A stretch of DNA of 64,000 bases from Phycomyces nitens (GCA_022702545.1 JAHRBC010000004.1:4556001-4620000), one strand, 5' to 3'; numbered from the stretch's first letter, positions 48,715 through 59,298 are shown. Notes: generated by a model from the sequence alone, not told the origin. Program-made: numbers and translations.

Positions 48715-49423
48715 TGTTACTAATAAGCCAAACAGAAAATGATTGGTAAATCCGACTCATGATGATGATGATCTGGCAGTAATTGGATACAGCTGAAATT
48801 GATTCATTTTTGGGGAGTCTCGTATTTGGAGATTATGATATATTGGTATTGTATGGTACTCTGGGCTGGTGTACACGCTGATGGATGTGGATTTTGGATG
48901 GATGGATGATGGGGGGTGTTCTTTTACCTTCAAACTAATGGATGGATGCAAAGAGGAAGAGCACTAATTCGAAGCCCCGTAAAATTTTAATCGAGGGGTG
49001 CTGATTCTCCGCACAGCACACAAACACACATTTGCAAAAAGTATATGGATATAAAATATATATATAGATAAAATATCGGTTAAAATCACTGAAAAATAAC
49101 AGGTATAGCTAGGCATAATGTGTATTTCTAGTCAATGTCTTGTCCACTTCTAGTCTCCAAGGTCAACCAACTCGTATGTCTGCAAACTTGTAAAATGAAT
49201 AAATAAACAGCTTGTTTCAAAAATTGAAACCAAAAAAGACATTTCATTTTCAGTTACAAGAGTGGACTTTGAATCGTGTTGACTGGTGCTGCATAAATCC
49301 TTGTTTGTGTGCTTACCCAAGTATCAGGGTCTGTTTGTTTGTGCTATTTACAGACCAGATCTTACTCTATATAATAGCTAGCCAATCTACAAACAATTGG
49401 ACACATTCCTCTTGCTCATGCTC
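48715..49423. other. Intergenic DNA upstream of eL32
   Basis: Promoter side of RPL32, with GATG repeats (48757-48770 and 48897-48912) and no recognisable gene. A plus-strand ORF at 49212-49598 looks like a shadow. Confidence 0.45.
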
Positions 49424-50088
49424 CTATAATTCAGAATATAAGACCAATTGCACAGTGTATAATTCTTTAATTTCATGTAGAAAAAGGCAAGAAACCCTCC
49501 CACAAAGAAATGTAGGTCTGGACAAGAGTGTTCCTAGTCCCAAAAGCCGCACCGTATGCCAATCAGGAGTAAAGGGGGTTACGAGAGTTAACGTGTGATA
49601 ATGAGAGAAATATCTATATAATAATAAAAATAATAAAAATAAAAAAGGGACACACATTTTTTCTTGGATTTCTATTCTGTCCAAGTACAAGCAATCATAT
49701 AGGGTGCCAGACATTCTTCCCAATGAGATAATACGGCACGCCAATTGTGCCGTATAAACCGAAAAGAATACTATTATCGTGTAAGAGAGCCATCTCCACG
49801 TGCTTCCGACCAAACTTCTCGTTTGATAATCGAGCCATGTCTTGGCTGCCAAAAGGATAATACTTGGCCTGTTTTCTGATCGATTGTGTATCTTTGACTC
49901 AAAATATACAGTTTTATCGCTAGGGCCCAAGGATATTTGAGATCGACCACAATCGCCTGACATCTTATATGACACTTTAAGAAATATATATAAAGAGAGA
50001 GAAAGGGAGGACAAGGGATACCTAGTAAAGTGCCAGTGACAAATTCTTCGGGTTGAAATGCGAAAATAGGATTTAGGAGAAACAGCAT
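49424..50088 (-). CDS. Putative small membrane protein, unknown family
   Basis: Best model: exon 50088-50022, a 65-nt intron (GTATCC ... TGTCAG), then from 49956 in a frame reading GDCGRSQISLGPSDKTVYF, AKTWLDYQTRSLVGSTWRWL, a hydrophobic helix (LSYTIIVFFSVYTAQLACRI) and GTLYDCLYLDR. The frame stays open to 49424, but the tail after about 49670 is low complexity (FLFLLFLLL) and probably contains an intron, so the 3' end is uncertain. A second frame is also open without splicing across the intron (to 49774). No family recognised. Confidence 0.4.
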
Positions 50089-50295
50089 TTTTTATGATTG
50101 TGTTTGTGATTACAATATTATTTTTGTATTTATCTGTGCGTATTCTCTATATACCATTTGTACTATAATTGCATTTATATTCAATTACAATGAGCCACAT
50201 TAGAAAATCCTGCATGTTCCTAGGAAGAGGAAGAATAAAAAAGTATAAAAAGCTCCATTGCTTCTTTTTTGACATTGTGTTCTTTATCATCACAA

Positions 50296-50902
50296 ATGTC
50301 TTGTCCTCGCACTCGCCGCAATGCAGTCAGCGGAAACGACAATAAATTCCCTACTTCTTGCGATACATCCATTGAATCCACTGGACACCATAGATCAGGC
50401 CATGGAAGCTGGTCCAACTTTACCCCACATATTGCCAGCAAATGGTTTTCTCGGATCAGACATCGATCTTGCTCGTCAGGATCAGGATCAGTTGGCCAAA
50501 GTAACAATTCGACTGTAGAAAAACCAGAAGACAAGAATTTGTTTGAATGGAATGACTTTGAGCGCCACTTTGAGATTGCCCAAGCTGAGGTACATACATA
50601 TGCATACATTGACAAAAGCAAGACATTATGCAATGGACCAAAACCGTCTTGAAAACAATGTTCTTACTTTTACACCAACTATTCTTATATTCTGCCTTTT
50701 TTAGATCGCCTATGCTATAGAGTCCCACGGATCCATTTATTATGAAGAAGATCATGCCACTGCACAGACTGCAGTCAATGCATGTGTTGATCGGTACCTT
50801 TCTCTCCAGCAAGAGCACATAGACACCACACCAGCAGATGCTCGATGGGCAGGAGGCCTGTTGCGCCTAAGAGCACAATTGAACCATCTCCCAGACCCAT
50901 GA
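50296..50902 (+). CDS. Small protein of unknown function (163 aa)
   Basis: Two exons, 50296-50589 and 50705-50902, joined at phase 0 across a 115-nt intron. The N-terminal half is Ser/Gly/His-rich and probably disordered; the C-terminal half (about 88-163) looks like a folded helical domain: FEWNDFERHFEIAQAEIAYAI, then TAQTAVNACVDRYLSLQQEH and WAGGLLRLRAQLNHL. The Asn/Ala/Glu-rich amphipathic helices suggest a helical-bundle interaction domain, but I cannot name a family. An overlapping +1-like frame (50321-50518) is also open and looks almost as protein-like, so the N-terminal half is less secure than the C-terminal one. Confidence 0.6.
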
Positions 50903-51106
50903 GATCATATCATTTATCCCCCTTCATCCTTTTACGATCAGACGGGATCATATATACATAGAAAACATCTCTGTCAAGCAAGAAAAATAGACACTGTACA
51001 TAAGCTGCCTGTTTGATTTTACTCTCTCTTTCTCTCTTTTATATATATATACATAAAGCATTTCGAAATCTCATTTAGACGCAAATTAGCATATTGTTAT
51101 TTGTAT

Positions 51107-52334
51107 CTAGGCATATGAATATGTTTCCTCTAGGCGCCGGCGAAGATGTTCACCTGCTGTGATCAATGGCTTTTTCTCGGTTTCTTTTGGGGCAGGGGGA
51201 ACAATTGTGCTCGGAATAGGAGTCAACAGTACACCATCCTCGGGGTGGACAAAGAAAGGAATCGAATAACGATCGAGATGGTTGTGCTCAGGTAGAAAAG
51301 TGACTCTGTGCATAGTGGATTTAAACAATCCATTGGTCCAAAACTCCATTAGGTCACCGACATTGACCAAGACTGCACCATCCACCAGGGGGGCAGCTAT
51401 CCATGCAGTTCTGCTTGCCTGTACCTCAAGGCCAGGCACGTCTTTTTGGAACAAGAGCGTAAGTGAACCGTAATCAGAATGAGCACCTGCTCGCACGGGC
51501 TCTTTGTAGGTAGCTTCTGCGCCACGAGGATACTTGAGGAACCGTAACACCTGTCCAGATTTTCGGTCGTAGTGATGTCGGTCCTTGAACCAGTTTCGAC
51601 CACCTTGATCTTCGGGAATCTTTTTTATTTATTTATTGTTCAAGTAAGTATTGAAGCGTGTGTGGTAGTAAAAAAAGGGGATTTGGGATTACCTCTAGTG
51701 CAATTGCAAAGGCTTCCAACACTCGCTCAGAGGTTTTCTGACAGGCATACGAGAATGCCTTGACGGCCTCTTCACGCTTTTCAAAGAAAGCTGGCAAAGG
51801 AGCAAACGTCTTTCCGTTGGCAAAGTTTCTAAAGTTGAATCCTCTAATGGGCCCCGATGTCAGCCTCCTCCTCCCAAAAAAAATCCAGTATTTATTTGCT
51901 CAACCAAAACCATATTACTTACTCTTTGTGATCACCTTGACGTTGGTTTGCAGGATCCAGACTGGATTGTTTGGCAATATAGAGAGGTCAGGACGTTTGT
52001 AAGCCAATTAGATCAATAGATCTTACGTTTCGCTGTAGAGGTCTGAATAGCCATAATTGTCCTGATTGATCTTGAACTTTCTCTTTTCTTCAGACGAAAG
52101 GTCAAAGTAACCCTTGGCCTACCCCAACAGTAAATATCAATTCCCTTCTTTGCTTATCCCATGAAAACTTACCATTTCAAACGCATTGTCTACCTGGTCG
52201 AGGGGAATTCCGTGGTTTGTCATGTAAAAGAAACCAATGGAGCTGCAGGCATCAAGCACTTGCTGAGCTACTTTTGCAGGCTCCTTGTCGAATAAGCCAA
52301 AGTCAATGACGGGCAGTTTATCAAGGGTTGTCAT
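51107..52334 (-). CDS. 2-oxoglutarate/Fe(II)-dependent oxygenase, IPNS-like (318 aa)
   Basis: Five exons: 52334-52173, 52118-52027, 51961-51923, 51843-51693 and 51619-51107. The N-terminal DIOX_N region begins LDKLPVIDFGLFDKEP and SSIGFFYMTNHGIPLDQV. The double-stranded beta-helix holds the iron ligands in GAHSDYGSLTLLFQ (HxD) and STMHRV (distal His), and the 2-oxoglutarate-binding Arg-x-Ser in DRYSIPFFVHP. Length (about 320 aa) matches the isopenicillin-N-synthase-like/gibberellin-oxidase-type superfamily. Substrate cannot be told; no biosynthetic cluster surrounds it. All splice donors are GT. It converges on the 163-aa gene with 204 bp between stops. Confidence 0.93.
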
Positions 52335-52911
52335 TTTGGGATAAGAAAAGAAAGAAAGACAAACAAATAGAATGATCAGTTGAAAAGGTAAATACCACTA
52401 TATATTTTCCGCACTCTATAATTCACCCACACATAGCTCTAATGGAACATTAAACTTTCTTTTGTACCTAGCTATTGGATCATCTGGCTTGATAAAGAAA
52501 AAAAATAGATAGAGATGGTGCAGATAGCCTGACTCAAAGCCATTCGGGACTTTAATGCTCTCTGTAGCAACCATATTTATCACTTGTAGCCTGCACCTTT
52601 TAAACAATAAAGCAGAGTGTCTGACAAGAGATAAGCCATTGTGTAGGAATATAAATATAGGTAATCATTTACTTTCAAGACCAGGGGTATCTATACAAAG
52701 TATTATTATTTCTTCTTCAAAATAGTCTAAAAGTTACTTTTGACTCGAATAAACACACAATATAGTCGTGTTGCAATTAATAAAAAATATAAAAATAATT
52801 ATATTATATTATATTCTTTTATTTCTATTCAGCGGATTCTGCTTTTTCATCTCGTTTGATAAACTTTTCTATTTATTTATTTACTTTTCCGCTTCCAAAC
52901 CAGTTGATTCC
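52335..52911. other. Intergenic DNA between divergent genes
   Basis: AT-rich region between the oxygenase start and the steroid-reductase-like start; it holds both promoters. No other gene seen. Confidence 0.45.
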
Positions 52912-53965
52912 ATGCCGAACATGTCGACCTTGCTAGAGGTTGTCGACCGAATAAAATACTATTGGACACTTGCTGAAACCTATGACACTCTGCTTTTACT
53001 ATACAAGAGCTTACCGGCGATCGTGACTCCGCTTGTGTGTGTTATCGATGCACCATACGGTAAATAGGACAGAATGAAATATTGTAAACAGTTCGTTGCC
53101 AAGAAACGTTGCCAAGGCAACCATTGTCATGGTGATTAGTTGAAAACAGTTGCCACGCAACAGTATTGTCACGGCAACGCTTCTTGGCAACCACAAGCAA
53201 CACATAGTATGATATGCGTCGTTGAACCCAATTGATACAAAAAAAACATGTACACAAATGTGTGTGTGTGTACATATATTTTTTATAGGCCGGTTCTCGG
53301 GTCAATTCTCTAGCCGGCTTTCATTGGCGGTAACTTTCTCGGGTCGCTGGAGTTGGTGTCTAATGGAGGCTGTTTCTCCTGCTGTATTCCTGACGAGTGT
53401 CTTGCTGATCTCATCCCCATCAGAGTGGACAGTTTCTCAAACAGTATTGACAGTGCTGTGGCTTGTTCATTATATCAATCGCAGCTTTGTTTATTCTTGG
53501 AGAGCACCTTCTATAGCGCCTATCCACCTGCTGGTGTCTGTCTCGGCCGCATTCTTTAATGTTTTGAATGGATATGTAAACGGAGTGTGGGTGGCAAGAT
53601 ATGATCACAATCCAATGACACTATGGCGCTGGGTGGGCGCAAGTGTTTTCGTAACAGGGTTTGTACTCAATCTGTACCATGACTCGATTCTTTTTGGCCT
53701 GAGAAAAAAGGGATCACCAGGAAAGAGATACTCGATACCTTTTGGTGGACTGTACAGATATGTGAGCTGCCCAAACTACCTGTCTGAGATGATTGAATGG
53801 ACTGGGTTTATGATTGCTGCCTGGCCAAGCACCCCAGCCATGGTGTTTGTGTTGAGTACTGCTGCTAATCTTATTCCGCGTGCATGGCGTACGCATGCAT
53901 GGTATAAACACCAATTTCCGGACTACCCGGCCGATCGAAAGGCCGTGATTCCTTTTGTGTTTTGA
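52912..53965 (+). CDS. 3-oxo-5-alpha-steroid 4-dehydrogenase family membrane reductase (274 aa)
   Basis: Two exons, 52912-53059 and 53289-53965, with a 229-nt intron that harbours a foldback element. Several membrane helices are visible (LPAIVTPLVCVI, AVFLTSVLLISS, APIHLLVSVSAAFFNVL, VGASVFVTGFVLNLY, WTGFMIAAWPSTPAMVFVL). The catalytic C-terminal motif is conserved: YSIPFGGLYRYVSCPNYLSE, then EWTGF and AWRTHAWYKHQFPDYPADRKAVIPFVF. This is the steroid 5-alpha-reductase type 1/2 signature (NADPH site). Fungal members may act on sterol or lipid enones; substrate unknown. The APYGRFS junction across the intron is also family-typical. Met at 52921 is an alternative start. Confidence 0.92.
53095..53191 (+). 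repeat. 97-bp foldback with 19-bp inverted ends inside an intron
   Basis: The left arm GTTGCCAAGAAACGTTGCC (53095-53113) and right arm GGCAACGCTTCTTGGCAAC (53173-53191) are inverted copies with one mismatch. Overlapping the left arm is GTTGCCAAGGCAAC (53108-53121), a perfect palindrome matching the RFX X-box consensus. No clear target-site duplication. It could be a MITE-like remnant or a cluster of binding sites. Confidence 0.7.
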
Positions 53966-54188
53966 AATGTGTACAATCTATCCCCTAATTATCTGAAAAT
54001 AAACATAAATAATCCCTTGTTATTTTAAATACATATAAAAATACATATAAAAATAAAATAAAATTGGTTATGCACCATTACATTGGTGTTCTTGATCCAT
54101 TAAACCTTGGGATTGATTTATGTATTAATAATAATATTGTTATTATTTTTATTTTTATTATAATTTTTTATTAAGCAATAAGATTTGT

Positions 54189-55319
54189 TTAATGATCTTC
54201 TTGATTATTACTCTCATCGTTGCCTTTTTGGTTGTCTATTTCCACACTGTTTTTCTTATTTTTTGATTCTCTTGGTTTTCCATTATGTTCCAATACACGC
54301 TTGATTTTGTAGTAGTGGTTCCAAATATCCTTGGAGTTGCGTTTACTGTTCTTGATTGTCCTAACCTCGGCCATATCGCCACATTTCTGATATCCATAAT
54401 AATAATCCAGTTCTTCTTCTTCTGTCCAAGGGGAGTGGTCATATTTTGGGCTAAGTATGGAATTATAGTGCTGAGAGATGTGACGAGGAGTCCGCCGGAT
54501 CCCCGTTACTTTCTGAATCAAAAGAAAATTGGAATCTCCGTGCTCCTTGACGGCCTCCATAATCAGCTTGTCTTCCTCGGGTGAGAAATGTCCTAAAAAG
54601 GTTTACAAGTAAATATTGACATGTATTTAATTTCATTTCAATTCATTTCAATTCGATTCGATTCAATTCAATTCATTGTCTTTACAACCAAAATAAAACG
54701 CGTTACCTCTCTTGATGTCCGACATTTGCCACTTCCAACGTTCTAGGCATTGACGTTTGGTACGCGTTCCAAACTCCTCGACAATAGCTTCCCAGTTATC
54801 CCCATGTTTCTCCACAAGACTTCTTAGTTTGTCACTTTCCTCTTTAGTCCATTTTCCATGTTTAATACGTGGATCAAGACTGTGCTGCCATGTGCATTTG
54901 ATGATTGAAACAGGGCGACGGATTGGAAGTTTGTTTCTGACATGTTCCCAATCGACATCTTTGGCATCTCCGACCAGTTCTTTTAAGTTGGCCAATTCTT
55001 CTTTGGTCCATGGACCCAAGTAATTTTCTCCTTCAAGAGTGGCCCATCTCTGTTTAAGATGGGCTGGTGATCTCAAGCTAAAGTGTTTTGAAATCTCTGT
55101 CCATCTGTTGCCGTAAATCTTGTAAAGTTGTTCAAGTTTAGTCTGTTCTTCGTCTGTCCATGTGCGACGGAAGCGACCGAGGGATGAGATGTCTGACGGT
55201 AGTTTTTGTGTTACTGTCTCTGGAGTGGTGTGGAGTGGTTTGACAAGTCGTGCAACCGACAGAAATGTAAACCTTTGCTGATTAGGACGCAGGTGAACTA
55301 GAGAACGCAGAGAAAACAT
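54189..55319 (-). CDS. Five-repeat SANT/Myb protein with mitochondrial-type N-terminus (338 aa)
   Basis: Two exons: 55319-54707 and 54592-54189; the intron is filled with TTCAA/TTCGA pentamers. Residues 1-40 are basic, hydroxylated and lack acids (MFSLRSLVHLRPNQQRFTFL, then VARLVKPLHTTP), typical of a mitochondrial presequence. Five SANT/Myb repeats follow, each with spaced aromatics: RRTWTDEEQTKL...NRWTEI, GPWTKEELANL...DWEHV, GKWTKEESDKL...DNWEAI, GHFSPEEDKLI...SNFLLI and SPWTEEEELDY. The tail is Lys/Asn/Glu-rich. Either a mitochondrial DNA-binding protein or a nuclear regulator whose N-terminus only mimics a presequence. The stop is 223 bp from that of the reductase gene. Confidence 0.87.
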
Positions 55320-56149
55320 GGTCAAGAGGTTATTAAAACATACATGGTGAAGGATGTGACTATTTTAAGTACTCTGTGACTATTTTACTGATCAAGGCAT
55401 TTTTTTTTCGACAGTTCTTTCATTTGATCTTTGGGAATCATGTGGTGTAATTTTTGTGGGTCAATGCATCCTGCGAGTAGATTAAGTCAATTGAGCTGTA
55501 CAGGACCAGGTCAGGCCAGGCTAGGCCAGGCCAGGCCAGGCCAGATCAGATCAGACCGGACCAGATTGAATTGAACTGAATTGAATTGAACTGAACTGAA
55601 TAGAGAGTTGAACCGAATCGAATTGGACCATTTTTTGCTTTCATTATGAGCATACCAGTGAAACAAGAAAAAAGAAGAAAAAGCTATAAAAAGTAAGGGT
55701 TGACATCCGATGTCTTATCATCCTAGCCCTTTTTCTCCTTCTTGACCCCCAACCCCCCCTTTTTTCTCTTTCTCTCTCTCTTTTTCTTTCTTTCTTTTTT
55801 TTTATATTTATTTATTTATTTAATATTATCTTTACTATTGTTATACACACATACATATATATATATTTATATATTTATATATTTATATATTTATATATAC
55901 TTCAATATATATTTAAATATAAATATATTCCTTCTTCCTTCTTCTTCATTTCTTTTCATTTCATTTCATTTCTTCTTCATTTTATCTCTCTTTTCTTTAA
56001 CCAATCTTTCTCTTAAAGAACAAACATATCAATAGCAGGATCTACACAATATCATTTAATATCCAGATTGACCAGTTTTTCATACCATTTCCAAAGAACA
56101 AAAAAACTAAAAACATTTAAAGAATATTTTGGCTTAATCCTGCGGTTTT
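55320..56149. other. Intergenic DNA between divergent Myb and F-box genes
   Basis: Contains a drifting pentamer array (55496-55628), CT-rich tracts and (TA)n/(TTTATA)n repeats at 55860-55930. No gene supported. Confidence 0.5.
55496..55628 (+). repeat. Drifting pentanucleotide array (CCAGG to GATCA to TTGAA)
   Basis: About 130 bp with 5-bp periodicity: CAGGC/CCAGG units (55500-55542) change to AGATC, then GACCG, then TTGAA/CTGAA units (55565-55600), then GAATC. Neighbouring units differ by single substitutions. Confidence 0.7.
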
Positions 56150-57701
56150 ATGATGGCCGTGTTGGAGGGTAAGAATTTTACTTTTAAAGAATTTTATACA
56201 TTTCGAAATACCCAAATGTTTATGCATTTTATCCTTCTAGTCTATCCGTATTTTACGCAATTACCAGATGAACTTCAAATCAAGATTCTTGGAGGCCTTC
56301 CAATCCGAGACCTTTTAAAGGCAACAACAGTAAGTGCCATCCTTGGGCTATTGATTGTTTGAATTGGTTGATTGATTGTCTTTAGGTGTGTCATGCCTGG
56401 AGAAGACTGGCTTACGATGGCAGTCTGTGGACAAGTATTGACATTTCACTCTTTTACAAAGTCATTCCAGAAGACCAGTTGGTGCAGCTTGCAGTTAATG
56501 CAGGCACCTTTCTCAAATTCATCAACCTTCGGTAAAATACTCACAGATATCACCACAAAGTTTAATAACCCTCTTCTCTAGTGGGTGCACCCATTTGACA
56601 GGTCATGGACTGCGGTCGCTGGCGGTGGCATGTCCAAACATCCAAGTCGTCTATCTAAAGGACTGTAGAAACGTATCCACCGCAAGCATCGGATTCTTCC
56701 TCCAAAATACCCCTTCTGTGTGTGTGCTGGACCTGAGTGGTCTGGACAGCGTGAGCGATGGTATACTACAGATCATAGGCTCACATCTGCCCACCCTGGA
56801 GAAGCTCAATGTAGGCTGGTGTCGCAAGATCAGCGGTAAAGGCATACCTGCAATAGCTGAGGGCTGCACTATGCTGAGGCACCTCAAACTCAACGGCTGC
56901 ACTAATTTGGACGACCGGGCAATGCAGAGCCTTGGAGAATTACCGAACCTCACGCATCTCTGTCTGTCTTCTTGTGTCAGCCTAAACGATACTCTGCTCC
57001 TAAAGTTCCTCAGCCGCTCAACTGCACCCCTCACTAGACTCAACCTTTCAAGCTGTGCTCGTCTCTCGGACACTTCTCTTTGCAATCTCGCCTTACATTC
57101 CACAAAACTCACTCATCTTGAACTGTCAGGCTGCACTCTCTTGACTGACCATGGCTTTTGTTTTCTTGCCCCACGAATCACGGGTCTTGTTCATCTTGAC
57201 CTAGAGGACATTCAGCAAATCACTGCTCTGACCGTCAAGTCCCTCGCCAACCACCAGCCAAATCTCAGTCATCTCTGTCTCTCAAACTGCACCCAGATTG
57301 CAGACGATGCAATCACCCATCTTGTGCTGCACGGCGTATGCCATAACCTCAGTCATCTAGAACTAGACAACTGCATCGTCACCGACACCATCCTACAGAC
57401 GATCGCAGGCCACCTCACCCAACAAAAACCATCCACAGACTCCAACTTTTCTTTCCAAGACACAAATGCTGCTGAGCGTAATTTCAATGTCGAGGTTTTG
57501 GATTGTTCCAATATCACAGAGACAGGTGTACGTACAGCTCTGGCCAAGGCAGGTCCTCTCCTTACAATCAAAAGCTTCTATTTAAGGAATAATGAAGAGG
57601 GGCAGGATATTAATCATGGACGTCGATACAATTCTGTGGGACGACAGCGGCGACAATTGATGAGCCCACGCCCAAGTTCTCCAACCTGCATCATTCTTTA
57701 A
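56150..57701 (+). CDS. F-box/LRR protein with C-terminal CAAX box, FBXL2/20-like (457 aa)
   Basis: Four exons: 56150-56168 (19 nt), 56241-56329, 56386-56531 and 56582-57701. The F-box near residues 12-55 (LPDELQIKILGGLPIRDLLK, VCHAWRRLAYDGSLWTSID) recruits SCF via Skp1. About twelve cysteine-containing LRRs follow, with the LxxLxLxxCxxLxD signature (LRHLKLNGCTNLDD, LTHLELSGCTLLTD), as in Grr1, AMN1 and FBXL2. The C-terminus is TCIIL, a CAAX box ending in Leu, so membrane anchoring by geranylgeranylation is predicted, as in human FBXL2 and FBXL20. Intron 1 (72 nt) has no in-frame stop, so retention would add 24 residues. It faces UDP-xylose synthase tail-to-tail. Confidence 0.93.
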
Positions 57702-57871
57702 TAAACATATACATATATATAATTATATATATATATATGTATATATATATATTATTTTTAAAAATTTAGATAAATATATTTATATATATATACATATACA
57801 CATATACACATATACACATATACATATATATATATATGTATATAAACTTATTTAAAGGGTAGTCTTGAGAT
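57702..57871. repeat. (TA)n and (CACATATA)n repeats between two convergent stops
   Basis: The whole 170-bp spacer between FBXL and UXS1 stop codons is TA and ACACATAT repeats, able to form cruciforms in both transcripts; probably the shared 3' UTR/terminator region. Confidence 0.6.
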
Positions 57872-59298
57872 CTACTTGGCAGCGTCTTTGTCCTCTTCGG
57901 CTGCTTGTAATCTGAACCAGTCTATGGTTTCTTCCAATCCTTGCTGCACTCCAAATCGTGGTTGCCATCCCAGACGCTTCTGTGCTCTTTCGATCGCAGG
58001 CTTGCGTTTCCGGGGATCATCTGTGAGGGCTGGCAGCGTCTTGATAGCCATGGGTCGACTGGGATCCACAATCCTATTGATCATGGTGGCAAACTCGCTT
58101 ATGGTGTATTCATCTGGATTGCCAAGATTGACTGGTTCGCGGAAAGGCTTGTTCATCAAGAGGATCAAGCCATCAACCAGGTCATGCACATATTGGAATG
58201 AACGTGTCTGGTCTCCATCTCCATACAGTGTCAGAGGATTTCCTCGAAGCGCTTGCATAATAAAGTTGCTGACTACCCTACCGTCTGCAGGACACATGCG
58301 AGGCCCTACATTATGTATATCGAATCAGCATGGTACCAAGACAACCTATTCATTATTATTGTAGTCTTTAATATATATTTATATTCTAATTAGCCTTACC
58401 AAAAGTACTATTAAAAAGAATATATATATATGATACACACATATATATATAATGTCAGATTGCTTTATGGCCAGAAATGTCTACTCACTTGAAGATCCGT
58501 GCCACTCTAACGTCTACCTCATCCTGCCTCATGTACGAGTAGGTCAAGGTCTCTGCAATACGCTTGCCTTCGTCATAACATGCTCTGGGTCCAATGGGAT
58601 TCACATTACCCCAATAGGTCTCTTTTTGAGGATGTTCTTCAGGATCACCATACACCTCTTGAATTCAAAAACAAACCATTCAGACTATTGTGACGATTGT
58701 CAAGTTAGAAGCAGTATTTACCCGAAGTCGAAGTCAGCAGAAAGCGAGCCTTTGTGCGTTTTGCTAGTCCAAGCATATTGATCGTGCCCATGACGCTGGT
58801 CTTGACGGTCTTTGTGGGGTTGTACTGGTAATGGGGTGGTGATGCAGGACAGGCTAGATGGTAAATTTGCGAGACCTCGATCATAAACGGATCGACTACA
58901 TCGTGGCGAACCAATTCAAAGTGAGGGTGCCCTATCCAATGCTGGATGTTTTGCTTATTGCCAGTGAAGAAGTTATCGAGGACAACAACCTCATGGCCCA
59001 TGACCATTAGACGATCTACAAGGTGAGAGCCAACAAAGCCTGCTCCACCAGTGACCAGGATACGCGTACGATCAGAGGGTCTGAGTCTCTGGACGGGTGG
59101 ATAGTCAAGTGTGGCTTTAAAGGTGATTGTATTGGCTTCATCGTCGATTGTGTATTGTTTAGGTGGGGTTAGGTATAATGATCGGAGGACAGACAGAGAC
59201 ACTTGGGATCCTACTGACTGATGGCCAACTGTGTCGACCAGTTTGGTAGTGTTCATCTTTTTAGGCAGGGTCTCTGTATCTAGAGAGGTTTCGGTCAT
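57872..59298 (-). CDS. UXS1: UDP-glucuronate decarboxylase / UDP-xylose synthase (395 aa)
   Basis: Converts UDP-glucuronate to UDP-xylose using NAD. Four exons: 59298-58722, 58657-58489, 58407-58400 and 58305-57872. Exon 3 is only 8 nt (TACTTTTG) with its own AG acceptor and GT donor; it supplies the Thr-Phe-Gly of the invariant NTFGPRM motif (residues 249-255), which would otherwise be lost. The NAD-binding loop is [16 protein letters not shown] (82-97); catalytic Tyr220 and Lys224 lie in [27 protein letters not shown] and [15 protein letters not shown] are also diagnostic. The N-terminus has no membrane helix, so a cytosolic form is predicted. UDP-xylose use in a zygomycete-type fungus probably serves wall or capsule glycans (inference). 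Confidence 0.96.
58400..58407 (-). other. UXS1: 8-nt micro-exon of UXS1
   Basis: On the minus strand: TTTTTAATAG|TACTTTTG|GTAAGG. It completes Asn249, encodes Thr250 and Phe251 and begins Gly252. Without it the NTFGPRM motif and the reading frame fail. Confidence 0.88.

Noticed and set aside
49212..49598. 128-codon plus-strand ORF
   Set aside because: Cys/Ser-rich with no motif, and it overlaps an antisense membrane-protein candidate; no splice or promoter support.
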